A stretch of 64,000 bases of DNA from Schistosoma mansoni (lineage: Eukaryota > Platyhelminthes > Trematoda > Strigeidida > Schistosomatidae). The DNA lies in NCBI RefSeq assembly GCF_000237925.1, contig NW_017386020.1, positions 496,001 to 560,000 on the forward strand, in the 5' to 3' direction. Numbering within the stretch: the stretch's first letter is position 1; every line of letters starts with the position of its first letter. Both the position numbers and the translations under genes were made by a program. The notes under the pieces were generated by a model. The model made no database searches. It had not been told where the DNA came from and saw nothing but the letters and a program-made list of their open reading frames with translations. Of the stretch, positions 1 through 12,631 are shown one piece after another.

Positions 1-3000
1 CACATATCTCCTTCAACTAAATCGGTAGTATTAATGTTAATCTCTGATCTTTATTCTATTTCGTCAGGAGTATTTGATCTAGTTGTTATCCATTCATCGA
101 TTATTTCATGGATAACTTCAACATTACAATGAAGTAGATGTTTACATTTATATTTCCCTGTGTTTCGTGAATCATTTGCTTGAAATGTAATAAGTACGAA
201 ATGATTGTCGCATACAACTATATTCCCTGATAAATATAAACATAACCAGAACAACAAGGTTTGTAGAATTCATTCTATTCCACTGTTTCTCATCAGCCGC
301 ACATAACCTAAAATGCTTGACGTACTCTAAACAATTATTCATCGTTATATTAACTGTATTTTTAGGTTGTATGCAGCTGATGAGAAATTTTGAAATAAAA
401 TAAGTCCACTATATTCTATAAACCATGTTGTTCTAATTATGTTTAAGCGATTATTACATAAGGATAAAGAAATTACGTAGTGAAGATGATTTTTATCGAA
501 CTCTGTTATCAACTAGAAAATTATTGAAAACAAGAAAAAACCTCAAAATACAGTTGTTTCATTTTTGTGTAGAACACTTCATTGACAAAACAAAACGCAG
601 AACATATCTTATAAATTCATGTTTCATGGTCAGCACCATATCTTTATGGACTGGTGAATTTAAACATAGCTATTCATATTTCTAACCGCGGTTGACTAGT
701 TGTAATCTAACGCCGTCATTTAACGCCATTTAGTGATGTCTAGTTCACTTCGGACATACATGAACTCTAGTAGTAACCTCTACTCAGTATTGCACGGTCA
801 GGAATTCGGATAACCAATCTTAATGTGAAGTGCTCATTGCATTAAGTGAGTGTAAGGGAATCAATCTTAGATAAGACTGTTATAGGTAAGTGTCGCAGAA
901 TATTTTCAAATTCTACAGCTGAAATCTATTTATAATCTACCCTAGTTGATAACGCTTTTTGTTGTAACGGATCGTGTCCGGAAACTGAGACTGACACACA
1001 GCATGTTACGCTCCACCCCATCACCAAACTGGCTAATTGAGCAAGAGTACAAGTGTGAACGAGAAAGTATATTGGGCTGACGAATGAAATGCACAAATAC
1101 TCACCTATGTATATACCACTCTAAACCTTACAAAATCGATCCATTTATTAGCCAATGAAATTCAGTTGCCTTTCAGATCACTTCGGATTCCCATCGATTG
1201 ACCTTCTCATCAGGCTACTTCTGATTGGCTTACCATATCACTTTTCACCTTATCTCAGATGATAAAAAACAACAACTGGGGATCATATGTCGTTTAAATT
1301 GATGACTGTTTTAACTAGGCAGTCATTTAAAACCAGTAAGTAGTTGACAGACATTTCGTCTTAGTACGTATTTCATCAGAAGTATACAGCTGTGACCCCA
1401 CTAGAGATCGAACCCTGAACCTCGAAGCTATGTAGCAAATGCTTAAACTTCAGAATACCGAAATGGCAACTAATAATTTACATTTCCCAATGTTGAGTAA
1501 CTATCATTTATTGGCACCGATAAAATATGTTTAATGTTTAGTTAGAGTGAGCCCTACCAGTTTAATTATTTCAAGGAAACTCAGTAATATTTAATCCTGA
1601 AATTGCAAATCTAACTTCAAAAACGTTTAGATCACTATAGACCATCTCATCATTCTTTTGCAATTACGGTAGATATCATGTGAATCTTTAGAAAAAAATT
1701 ATTCTCAAGATTTAATTCATTAGTGTCCCTCAAATTTTTTTTCTTTCTATGAATATTAAATCATCCACGATTTTCTTCACCCCCAAAAATTATATCTCCG
1801 TAATAATTCACGTCAGTTTCTTTGTTGCTCAGTGTAAAAACTTGAAATAAATAAGAGATAGCAAAATGTTCAGTGTTTTGTAAAAGAATAAAAATAAATG
1901 TGATGTAAACTTTGCAGTTTATTGATAGCAACAACAAACGGACGAACTAACAAACAATCACGATCAGTAATAGGATATACGAATGTATAGTAAATAAATA
2001 AGTTCAGAGAAGACGCCACATGAGTAGAATATTGACTAATTTTATTGTTTACTCAGCTGTCATTATGATATTCTTTTTACCATGAATATATATATGTATA
2101 TATATAGCTGCATACATGTATGTAGATAAGCAGTTATTGTTCAATATTATCAGTAGTATTAGTATCAACAACAGTAGTATAATAACAATGACATAGATAT
2201 TTAAATAACATCCCATACAAATACTGATATAAACTGACTAGGTTAATAGTCTTTTTGAAAAAAAATATAAGACTACTGCAATAAGTAGCATCATCATCGC
2301 TATCTTTGTAATAGTAATAATAATAATAACAATAATTATTATCATAACTAATCGAGTAATGTGTACAGATGTTTTGATGATAAAACTGTTCTCATGTAGT
2401 TTACATAACTGAGAGACTCACACAAACACACAGAAGGATGGAGGACGAGGTAAGGCTCAAACTCTAACAAGTCGACTTTAAGATAAAGAGTGACCTAATT
2501 TAAAGAAATCTAAATATAACATAAGATGACTTATAGCACAAATATATAGATATATTTTTAATTACTTGAATTGACAGACAGTTAGACATTGATTCATAAA
2601 TCATAATATGAATTTTCTACATGTGTAATCCAAGTTAACTTAGAAATTTCTACTTCATAAGTAGGCCTCGTCACTGGATAACTTCAATGAATTGATAGAG
2701 AAAATAACTGAAGAGTAGTCGCATATTCCTAGTCTAAGACTCGTCAGTTTATGCACATTGTTGATACTGAGAAGAATGTTACCATTTTTTATATTACATG
2801 ACCAGTTAGTTCTTTAAAAATATTATGTGCTTGAAGAGTAATTAAATATTCAATAGTAACTTATTTGAAGAAGTGAAGTCAGTCAAATTAGAAAAGCGAT
2901 TATCCGTTTACTGATGGTTCTGTATGATAACTGTGTTGTATTGATTGAAATGAGAAAAGTAAAAGCATGAATTTCAAGTTAACCTTGGCACAGTATTTCA

Positions 3001-4124
3001 ATTCCGTTGAAGTTTACCGGTCTTTTACTAGAAATTTAACAAAATTCCCATATACTAGAGACGTTCATCTATACTTAACGATATAAACGAAATAATCCAT
3101 TCCGTTAAAAGTTTTTATTTAAGTTATCAATTTAGGTTAATCAGAGTTAAAAATATTAAAGATATTTTAGTACAAAACAGTTGAACGATTCTAGTATAGA
3201 GCTCTCCCCATCATGTTACTTGGAAAACAAACAAGTTAAAGGATGATATTAGTTTAAAAAGTTATTGACTTGATCGTAGGGAAAGGTAAATGAATCCGAA
3301 GCAGTTAGGTTGGTTATCTGGAGAGGAAACATTTCACATGGGCTGGGCAGATGTGTTGCCATCAGTGCTTGATCAAGAGCTTCAGTTTAGTAATGTCTCT
3401 CAAAAAGTAGAGTTATTTGAAGCTACACGGGTAATTCATGAAGTGAATAAAACAAGTCAATGAGAGAAGTATGAATTTCATATTAACCACTGATCTCATC
3501 TTTTCAAAGTCAATTATTATGAAGTAATGTTTAGCTGAAAAATCATTGTACATCAAAGAGAATCATAGACTGCTACTTCTTTTGAGTTTTGACAAGCTCC
3601 AATTAATCGATACATGTGGCCTCATATAATATCCGGCTCATAACTTTTATGTTTCAGTAATGAACGCAGTTAGTATAGAATAATGCGTTGGTAGCCAGCT
3701 CAGATCAAATTCAAACAATTTTTTTATGTGACTCATTCAATATCATGAATTTGTAACCGCTACAACTTTTACCATTCTCAAATTCACAGATCATGGTTTC
3801 ACCAGTACTTCAAGAAAATCATCATCGTCAATTCCTACAAGATTTCAATTGTTCACTGTTCACAACTGAGAATTAGCATGAAACTTAGTGCTAGGGTTTC
3901 TTGCTGTTGCTTCCAAACAACCAATACCTTAACGTAGTGCATACGATGTCCAGTTATCTAGAACACTGATTATATTGCGACTTGATCGATAGAATTAAAT
4001 CAGAACTCAATGATATAAAAAAACATCGAGTTAGTTCACAATTTAGTGATCAACCAAAATTATTCTTAATTCAATTTAATTATTACAAATCTCTGAACCA
4101 AAAGTATCAATATATACATATATT
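1..4124. other. gene-poor intergenic DNA with old repeat relics
   Basis: No open frame of convincing length or composition is visible on either strand. The DNA is AT-rich with short (AT), (TAA) and poly-A/T runs near 2090-2110 and 2315-2345. A minus-strand tRNA-like remnant (a B-box-like GGTTCGATCTC read in reverse) lies at about 1385-1450 and looks like an old SINE. The less AT-rich stretch 960-1260 may be a repeat fragment, but I cannot name it. Confidence 0.6.
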
Positions 4125-4214
4125 TGAAATCATGAGTCAGTTGAAGCTAGACTACCATCGAAAACCTGGAAGCACTGGACGGCCGTTTCGTCCTACTATG
4201 GGACTCCTCGGCAG
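4125..4214 (-). mobile_element. 3' half of a hammerhead SINE (family B), inverted
   Basis: Read on the minus strand this is the right half of family B: the hammerhead core and stem II (GTCCCATAGTAGGAC then GAAACGG), the conserved CCAGTGCTTCCAGGTTTTCG segment, and the terminal tail ending ACTCATGATTTCA. The left half (tRNA-like region) is missing. It ends exactly where a full plus-strand copy begins, so the two are head to head. The core reads CTGCCGAG where other copies have CTGCTGAG, which removes a conserved ribozyme base. Confidence 0.85.
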
Positions 4215-4420
4215 ACATTGACACCGTTGGATGCCGGCCAGCTCAGTGGTCTATCGGTTAAGGGCTCTGGCTCGAGACTGGTAGGTCCTGGGTTCGAATC
4301 TCGCGAGTACGGGATCGTGGATGCGCACTGCTGAGGAGACCCATAATAGAACGAAACGGCCGTCCAGTGCTTCCAGGTTTTCGATGGTGGTCTAGCTTCA
4401 ACTGACTCATGATTTCAACT
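4213..4420 (+). mobile_element. full-length tRNA-like SINE with hammerhead (family B)
   Basis: The order is a head AGACATTGACACCG, then a tRNA-like region (GGCCAGCTCAGTGGTCTA near the A box; GGTTCGAATCTC as B box for RNA polymerase III), then a hammerhead-ribozyme module, then the tail CTAGCTTCAACTGACTCATG. Similarity to another copy continues past the tail to about 4456, where the sequence is the reverse complement of the flank left of 25171. A non-autonomous element of this kind would depend on LINE machinery, which is inference here. Confidence 0.85.
4323..4370 (+). ncRNA. type I hammerhead ribozyme, stem II damaged
   Basis: Visible parts are CTGAGGAG (fits the CUGANGA core, where the fifth base is free), GAAAC, stem I GCACTG paired with CAGTGC, stem III CGG paired with CCG, and the cleavage triplet GTC. 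Stem II reads GACCCATAATAGAAC and pairs poorly, so self-cleavage is probably weak or lost. Confidence 0.75.
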
Positions 4421-4456
4421 ATGAAAATATTAAATTCTCCACAAAACCCCCTCTGA

Positions 4457-6614
4457 TATATATTTAAAAGTTGGATACCAATTGCTACAAAGTAACAATT
4501 GACTTCATGAAAAATATATGATAGTCATAAAACCAGCAATAATGTTTTTCGTTTGCATACACTTTTTATCACCAATATAATTTAGAGAAGTTGATTAAAT
4601 AAAGCATATATACATATATATGAGCTTGGTAAGTACAAAGAAATATACTGACTTACACTAAATTGAATGCTCTTCTCCATTAGAAATGCTTTAATTCAAA
4701 AACTGAACAAACTGATCACTAGAACTTGAGAATCATCTCATAAACTATGTAAAAATGATAATTTGAAAAAGTTTATGTTAGTTTCTGAGGAAACAAAATT
4801 TTCAATTCAATTTCAGTTTGTATACCTACAGTTTGATGAGCAGTATAAAAACGTTACTTAACTTCACCAGTATAGTGTAGTTTTACATCGTCAACTCTTG
4901 TTTTACTGTACTAATAAATTTATTTTGTTGTATAATACATGAGATGATCTACGCATTATAATTTAGAATAAAATTCACAATTGATTGGTCACTGGGTGGT
5001 GATCAATGTCATGTGTGTTAAGTCCTTCTTAGTGCAGATCGAATGCTATCGATCAAGTTGCAATGTAGCCACTTGTCTAGGAGGCCCGACACTGGTTGCT
5101 CTTTTTTATTGAGATATAATCAAATGAACTAAAATGATTTTGACACGAAACTTGATTATTAATAGTGTAGGAATAATATATAGGTTAATGATACCTCATT
5201 CGTCTTTTTCTGTATTCGATGTGTTGCTAAGGAATTAAGATATAATAGTATTTTTGAAAATAAATTAAAAACAGTTGAAAAACTATTAAAAACCAGGGTG
5301 TATTGAATAATTTATATTATTTAAGTTTAGGATAGTTCAGTGTAACTCACTGACAAATCTACCAGAGATCAAAGCCATGACCTTCAAGTTTAGGAGTGAG
5401 CATGTTGTCATTATATCATGATTCAGAATTCACATTTCCAAATATAGATAATATTTGTTTGAACTGTATTTAAGACATTCTCAAATCTCTATACTTTTGT
5501 ATGAAATCGGATAAATATTGTTTTACTTGAACACACCTAATAACTACATTCAAACGTTTCTATTGTTTCACTATGCCATACGAATTAGGTTGATGTAACT
5601 TTAGAAAGCGGTATCTGATGTACTCTCTCTATATATCAAATCTTTGTTCAATTTATCGGCTAATAAAACAATTACGTGAAAGAAAGGTGGCAAAATACAG
5701 TATTTAGGTATAAAAAAAACATTCAATAATTTTGTCTACTGTTCTAACCTATTACTAGTTGCTATTAGTTACAATCAGGAATTTGGATGACGGTTAAAAA
5801 TAGTACCCTTTTTTTTAATTCGTGTCCGATTATGACACTTTTGTATAAACTAATTTACGCTTTTTCATTTTGTATATTCATATTTAGACGAAAAAAATTC
5901 CCCGATTTATTCATTCAAAATGACTGATTTTTCATGAGAGAAAACGAATTATTGTTTTTATTATAAATACTTCTAACACAAATCAAGAAGGATAATTTCA
6001 GATTAGTTTACTAACATTAATACTAGTAACAAAACATCACACTGAAGATAAGTTTCCTTACAAAGATCTGTAATTAGTGAGCATTCAGGATCTTCATACA
6101 GCAAACTGATGACGTTACACTTTAGGTTCTTATTGTCCATATTTTAATTTCAAAACTCTACTGACCAACCGTCGATCATGTTATGAGCGAAAACTTTGTC
6201 ATTCTCAATGCAGTTGAATTCATTAAGATTCAATTAAAACTATAAATGCACACATCAGACAGATATCACTGATGAGATTGATATCTTCAGAATATGTTTA
6301 AATTAGAAATGAGGATAATTAGATCTTGATCCAGACGTTCTTAACGGTATTACACTTAAGACGATGAAATCTTGTATGGGATCGTGTGAGTTCTCATAGT
6401 TTAGCAGTCCAAAAGCTATTACTCATAATTTGTGTTCAGTGTTCTTTTATTTCCAGACTGATGTAATGGAAACAATCTTCAAATTGAATTGTTAGTCACA
6501 AAAATTATCCAGTAACGGGTGATTCTTTAAACATATTTGAATGTGTTTATCAAGTGATGGTGATAACCTCATTACTTGACCCGCTCAACATAATAAATAA
6601 ATAAATAGTAATTA
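4457..6614. other. intergenic DNA, no gene seen
   Basis: AT-rich, without a supportable coding region. A stretch at about 4955-5090 (containing CACTGGGTGGTGATCAATG) has the less AT-rich, structured look of a dispersed repeat; a loosely similar short piece occurs near 13710. A minus-strand tRNA-like SINE relic is suspected at about 5340-5420. Confidence 0.5.
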
Positions 6615-7065
6615 GGGATTATAGTCATGTTAGCATGTAGTATCGTTTGTCATGTTAAGCCCATATACTTTATTCTAGCTTCTGGCCAAGATAATTAACC
6701 TATACATTATGAGTCATATTTTGATCTTGTTAATTATTCGCTTATTAACCTTGACTACCATTTTATATGAGCGTATGTGTATGCACACTTCGTATCTTAT
6801 TCATCATATGTCTGTCATCCATTTTTGTCTGACTATAAATGTTGATTAACGCTTGCTTAAAATGAGTTGGCTTCCCAGCCATCTCCGATGCATGTCGTTT
6901 ATGCTTCGCTCGCTAACATGCTCATGTGCTCATAGCTTTATGGCCTACGTCATTTGTCAATAAAAATGTAGTTGCCTCTTCCTTTTGCCTTCTGATATTA
7001 TGCGCCGTTAAGACTTGTACCATAACGGTTACTGGGTTTTAACTAGAATCAGTGACTTACGATTA
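6615..7065 (+). mobile_element. diverged solo LTR related to the Gypsy LTR at 32.1-32.6 kb
   Basis: The right part shares the order GACTATAAAT, then CAATAAA, then a TTTGCCTTCTGAT-like box, then CGCCGTTAAGA and CATAACGGTTA with the 3' LTR of the Gypsy element further along the window. That suggests shared promoter, poly-A and 3' end signals. The left boundary is approximate because the upstream half has diverged, and I see no internal coding region beside it. It is an old fossil, clearly more diverged than the solo LTRs that keep target duplications. Confidence 0.55.
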
Positions 7066-7159
7066 GAACATCTAATAACCTAATTTCTTGTTTTATAGTG
7101 TCAGGACTATCATCCAAAATGTTGATACCTAGCGAAACTATTTAAACGATAGGTTTATG

Positions 7160-7275
7160 AATTTGTGTAAAATGAACGGTTGATCGCCGATGTACACTAC
7201 TGAGGAGTCAGATGTTGGGACGAAGCAATTTTCCAGGACTCCCTGGTTTCTGATGGCTGTCCAACCAAATTCAAT
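7160..7275 (+). mobile_element. strongly diverged hammerhead-SINE relic
   Basis: Contains CACTACTGAGGAGTC, then GGGACGAAG, then TTCCAGG and GGTTTCTGATGGCTGTCC, in the same order and spacing as family B. The tRNA-like half is not visible. The GAAA of the ribozyme core is GAAG here, so the ribozyme should be dead. Confidence 0.5.
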
Positions 7276-7378
7276 ATGTGATGTGAGACTTCGGGTTTGA
7301 CAATACCCATAGCACCCTATAATAATAGTAATCCAGAAGAATATTAGTTCTTTTTACTAAGTGAATCCTTATCAGATT

Positions 7379-7884
7379 TGTTATATCTTGTGGCCGCGTG
7401 CCCTGTTTAGTATATGGACGCCCAATTGGAGAATAGTGAATTTATTGACCACCCAATGATACACAAAAGCCTTATGAGCAGTCTTGAGCACTACACGGTC
7501 CTGCTTTCTGCCTAGCCCAGCCAGTTAAGTCCAGAACACCAATAACAGCCTCGGCAGTATGAATCATTATTCTCAAACATACTGGGTTTATATACCAAAC
7601 AAACAGACCACATTGTACCATAAAATAGAAAGTAACATTTGTACATTATTTAGCCAAATGTGGCTGTGAATAGGGGGAACAGTAATTAATAGACTGTAGA
7701 TAACACAAGAATGGTAAACCGTATAGTAATAGTTCATAGGTCAAAATAAAGCTTATGATAAGAGGAACACGAATACGAATAGTTTAGTTACTTAACAGTT
7801 ATACAATAGGAAATATACATATCACATTTGTCATATAAATAGTTCTCAAAAGTTACCATTCACAATTCTCTTCGGGATACAACA
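7379..7884 (-). mobile_element. solo LTR, family L (copy 1)
   Basis: A 506-bp LTR with ends TGTTATATC and GATACAACA, flanked on both sides by the 5-bp duplication AGATT (7374-7378 and 7885-7889). Its body matches the two other family L copies in this window in reverse complement. No internal region is attached, which fits LTR-LTR recombination. The parent family is most likely a Ty3/Gypsy or BEL-type retrotransposon, but an LTR alone does not decide. Confidence 0.88.
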
Positions 7885-7889
7885 AGATT

Positions 7890-9698
7890 ATTACAATCGT
7901 ATTCGTGTTGAAAGATAATAATAATAAATAATTAGGAACAATGATTAAATAATTAAAGTAACAAGGTTTATCGGCGCTACATATGGGCACATGTGATGTC
8001 TGGGTTTATAAAAATAGAGTTAAAACAGTGAGTGAAATAAAAATTAACTGAGACAAGACTACACAGCACAACTTTAACATTTGGAGTGAAGTAAATAAAA
8101 GAACATCATGTCACCATGACAATTACAAATTGACAGCTGTTTCTTTCTGAGATGGTGAGTTTAGTTCGAGTTTTTCGATGGGAACTACTTTAGCGACCCA
8201 TGATGAAGCTGCGTTCTTTTCTCGGTTAATTGTTTAAAAAGATATAAAAAGGACATCAATATGGTGGTCATCGCTTAAGTGTTAAGCTCTTGCAGTGTTG
8301 AGTCACATATTCTCCAGGACATATTCAGAAATGAGAGCATGGACCTTTCTTCTGTTTGTGCTATCGTGTTTGCCCTAACATGTACATCTAAATTGATATT
8401 TACAGTAAACGATATCAAGAAAAGATGTATAATCGATATTTGTTTGTTCCATACAGCAGTTAACTTCATGTACTACAAATAGCATAAGCGCCAGATAAGT
8501 GTAATACTCGATCTGTGATTGACTAATTAATTCGGTGATTTCATAGACTTTATTAATATATAAGTTTCTATATACTGAAAGGAACTTGATCCAAGAAAAC
8601 TATTTTTGCCTAGCCATCGCAAGTATTCTTACATTTTTTTCTAAATCTACTATTCCGTTTTAGAACAAAAACGGTTAGAAATGAAACCTTTTAACAGTCA
8701 AAAATTTTAGATGTTCACTCGACTCCCTTGAAGTGTCTCAGAGCTCATTTTCTAAAAAAATCTTACATTTTCGCCAGAGTGCTTCTATTGACTGTCAACT
8801 GTCTTATAGTTTTATCTAGAAATTACTTTTTTACTCTATTAAAGAACAGTTTATTTAAAATTAGCTGTTTGTAGCTGATAAGAATGTTATTGCAAGATAT
8901 GTAAGTCTATAATATACAGTATGTTAGGAGTCCTCGATGATTTTTGTGGAAGTCCTTAGGGGACAGAGAAACTCTACAGACAATTTGGTCAGACAGAGTT
9001 CTTTAAAAACTCTCATGAGAATTTATGAAAATGAGTGATTATACTTTCATTTTACTGATTGGACAACTGTCGAACCCGACACCGACTTTGCATGTTTTCC
9101 AGAAGCTTCTAGAACAGCAATGTGATGTGAGAATCTATACTTTAATTCTAGAAGTTTCTCGTAAGCTTTCCGCCTTCTTTTTTCTATTTAGCGTCAACTA
9201 GTAAAAGACTGCTGAGAAGTAGGAAATAGTTTCGAAATCGGTGTCTAAGCATTCATTTACAAGACGTAACCAATTGCTAATGAGTCTTCTCAAAAATGGA
9301 TAAATGATAACATGGATGATTTACGCCATGAAGTTGTGAATTAGCGAAAGCTACAAAATCTAAAAGTGCAACATATTAGGTAAAATATTCATTAAAAAGA
9401 TCACAATAACAAGATTCAAATCAAGCGAAACATAATAATAATATCAGCTGAAGAATTTTACAGTTCCAAATTAATGAAACTGTATATTAATATTATTATA
9501 ACTTAAACAGTAAAAATACTAGTAGTGAAACATTTAAATTGTACAATAAGTGAACTGCTTATTCATTACAAAATTAATGAATGCCAACTTAAGGATTTGA
9601 AGATAGTGTACTCATTGCGAAACTTAAGTTATCGAGTATCAATTAATTGGCAACGTTACTGATCTCCATTGCCGTGAAGTATGAAACCCTGTCAAAAA
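7890..9698. other. intergenic DNA, no gene seen
   Basis: The short open frames on opposite strands at 8275-8482 overlap one another and show no recognisable domain or codon pattern. The rest is AT-rich non-coding sequence without an identifiable repeat. Confidence 0.5.
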
Positions 9699-9784
9699 AG
9701 GAGTCCTATACTTGGACGAAATGACCGTCCAGTACTTCCAGGTTTTCAATGGTGGTCTAGCATGGATCAGTTAATGATCTCAAT
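9699..9784 (+). mobile_element. 3' fragment of hammerhead SINE, family B
   Basis: Begins inside the ribozyme module (GGAGTCCTATACTTGGACG then AAATGACCGTCCAGTACTTCC) and runs through the family tail GGTTTTCAATGGTGGTCTAG to a diverged GATCAGTTAATGATCTCAA end. The tRNA-like half is absent, so this is a truncated copy. Confidence 0.75.
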
Positions 9785-10106
9785 TAAAATGCCTGATACT
9801 TTTTGAATATCAATGGATCTACCCCTGATTTACAATAAATGTCTTTAAATTGAACAATGTTCACTAATCTATTATGGTGATAAGAAAAACATGTACATAT
9901 ACTCAAATACAGTTCCCAGTTTTATTCAAAATATTCTCTTAATTTAATTTCATTACCTTATAAGAGCCTTTTTATTATTTATGTAAATGGTTATTTTATG
10001 TAAACACACGTATACGTGTTTGTATGTATGTATACATACATGTTAATATGTTTGGGTGCATTATTCGTGTGTGATTGTTAAGAGAGTCAGTAGTGTGATC
10101 AGTAGT

Positions 10107-10712
10107 TGTTATATACTAGGAAAAAAGTAAGTACTGATAACTTACGGGACCTCTTATTAGACTATTATTCTATTTATATTCCTATGGTATAACTATTCAG
10201 TAACTGGATTATCTAAGTCTATATTCATCTTATTACTAGCTTCATTTTGACCTATTGATTATTATTATATGATTTACTGTTCCTAAATTATACTCGGTTT
10301 ATTGAGTACTGTCTCCTACGCTTCCAGCCACGTTTGGCTTGATTTTGTACAAATATTATTTTCTATTTTATGGTGTGGTGTGGTCTGCATGTTTGGTATA
10401 TAGACAAAGTATGTTTGGAATAAACGATTCGCATTACAGCAGCTGTTATTGGTGTTTTGGACTCAAATGGACGGGTTAGGCGGATAAGGGCCAATAAGGA
10501 CGCTAGATTACTCATACTAGTCGAACGTCATTGTCACAGTGTGAAGGTCGTAGAAGTCGTATTCTATTGGCGGATGATTTACGCAAGTTACATCCTTGTT
10601 TAATTCGTAAGGTCATAACAAATTAGCGACGACCTTGAATAAGTCCTAACAATTAGCTACGGCCTTGATCAAGACATAACGGTTGGCAACAGCCTAGATC
10701 AAATACATAACA
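10107..10712 (+). mobile_element. solo LTR, family L (copy 2)
   Basis: Starts TGTTATATAC and ends CATAACA, between two copies of GTAGT (10102-10106 and 10713-10717). The middle shares TTTTGTACAAATATTATTTTC, TGGTATATAGAC and GTTATTGGTGTTTTGGAC with the other copies. It is about 100 bp longer than them because of tandem repeats near its 3' end. TGGTATATA is a candidate TATA box and GGAATAAAC a candidate poly-A signal. Confidence 0.88.
10609..10711 (+). repeat. short tandem repeat at the 3' end of the solo LTR
   Basis: About three to four diverged units of 33-38 bp, each with the pattern AACAATTAGCTACGGCCTTG then ATCAAGACAT. The last unit ends in the LTR terminus ATAACA, so the terminus itself appears to have been amplified. 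The other two family L LTRs lack this array. Confidence 0.7.
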
Positions 10713-10717
10713 GTAGT

Positions 10718-11325
10718 AATAGTAATGGTAGTATTTAAAAGTCAGTAATAATTATCCCATTAAACTCCATTTACAGAAGTTTTATCAATCAAGATAATTC
10801 GAAAGCATAATAATAATAATGATAATAATAATACTGTAATAAACTACAATACAGGTGGGGACAACCAATTGTATCTAAATACAAGATTATAGAATCGCTT
10901 GGTCAAATATGAGAATCATACACTGAATACTTCATTTGCGAATTTCCATAATTTGTCCTTCACAATCTGTATAATTCTTCCAGTCCACAATTTCTTTCCC
11001 TTTTTCCATTCTATTCTCTTCAAATCTATCTTCATAACCCTCTGTAGTTAGGCTTTTCACTTTCGATTGCTGTTACATATTACTTATTTATATTGACATG
11101 AGTAACATACTAGAGATAGAAACGTGTATATATAGTCTACTCATTAATATTTACACTTAATTATTTTCATATATAAAATTCAAAAAACGAATATTATCAT
11201 TCAGTGATATTCAACATATAATTGTAGATATGTTTCCTCTTAAAAAGGAATTATAAGTCGATTTTAGACGGTATTCTAGGATAATAATTGCAATTCAATC
11301 ACTCTTTGGAATTATTATTACTACT
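10718..11325. other. intergenic DNA, no gene seen
   Basis: AT-rich with (TAA)n and (AATAAT)n microsatellite near 10800-10840. No coding frame or recognised repeat is visible. Confidence 0.5.
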
Positions 11326-11615
11326 GTGGTGTGGTCTACTTATATCCATATAAGTAGTATATGGTGTTGGTCAGACATAGAATGTATTTTGGCAGAAGAC
11401 CGATGAGGAAAGAACTGAAATGAAGCGCAATCGGTAGGAAAATGTATGAACAATGGAATTAGAGAAGAAACAGTGAAGATTGAGACAATTGCTTGTTAAT
11501 TTGCAAATTAACTGTTCATTTTATGGTTATCAGAATTTACTGAGATAGTCTGTAAATTCAGCTCCGATACATTCGATCGTCCCAAACAGTGTTCTGTTCA
11601 CTACACTACTACTAT
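11326..11615 (+). repeat. dispersed repeat also present (inverted) at 22.69-23.38 kb
   Basis: Landmarks ATAAGTAGTATATGG, TCAGACATAGAATGTATTT, AAGATTGAGACAATTG, TTTGCAAATTAACTGTT, ATAGTCTGTAAATT and TGTTCACTACA occur in the same order in the reverse complement of 22690-23380. There the repeat is split by a SINE insertion. I do not recognise the family. No coding potential is seen. Confidence 0.7.
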
Positions 11616-12631
11616 TGTAATTATCACTATTACTATTGTTATTATTATTATCATTATAAGGATGATGGTGATTCCCTGATGAAATAATATCCGTATTTTA
11701 AGTGTTCGCTTATATGTTCATTGATGTGTATTTGTATGTGTGTGTGTATTCAGTGATGAATGTATCATGTTGATTTTCTTTGGAACAAGAAATGGCATTC
11801 ATTCTTCCCACATTTCATCTTTCCCTATCTCATAGTAACTGAAATTTGAATTTGGTTTGCTTTTTTTCCTAAATCCTTCCTTATATGTTATTATTTTTTT
11901 TGAAAAACAATTAGAAGCTCTTTCATAATTCTGTGGCTAAAAATATCAAATCTAGAAGAGAAGAATATTGATAATTATAATGGTAATGCTGATCATAATG
12001 ATGAATTAGTTGGGATGAGAAAAGAGAAGGAAGAAATAATTTTAAAAAGAAAAGGAAAGAAAAGGGAATCAATGGTGTTAATTGTGTATTAGTTTAATCA
12101 ATCATGATTGTTTTGAATATCTTAGTGATAGAATTTCCGGTAATTTATGCCAATAGGTTACTCGTTAATTATCTATCTACTTATCTATCTATATAAACCA
12201 AAATAAATCACTTATTTGTATGCAATTACCTTCTAGTAATAATTTTATATTTATTGAGTATTTTGGTATGATAATGAACTTATCTAGTGTACTAAGATAG
12301 TGACAATGTTTGTTTTGGAGCTCAATTAATTATTACTATTTCATAAAATTCTATACATTTGGATCTCATCACAATATAACAATGATGAATAAATGTGTTG
12401 TATGTATTGGTCTCAATTCAGGTTAATTATAATCGACTAAGAGGAAGGAAAGTTACCCTAGTTGTAATTTTTTTTTTAATGTGTGTACTACAAACGAAAT
12501 ATTTTAAGTAACTTCAACTTTCTATCACTTTTGTGAAATGTCTATTTAAAAGGTTTGCATTAGCTATAAATTTTAAGTGAATTTATGAATAGAATAAAAT
12601 TGAATTATTATTTAGTTAATTGGTCTTAATT
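11616..12631. other. intergenic DNA, no gene seen
   Basis: AT-rich with (TTA)n near 11630-11660, (TG)n near 11735, and (ATCT)n near 12170-12195. Nothing else is supportable. Confidence 0.5.

Noticed and set aside
4238-4312. True tRNA gene in the SINE head region
   Set aside because: The A and B boxes are present, but the acceptor stem does not close, and the same sequence recurs as a SINE at several loci.
10609-10711. CRISPR-like array
   Set aside because: Units are contiguous, diverged and end in the LTR terminus; there are no spacers, and the genome is animal.
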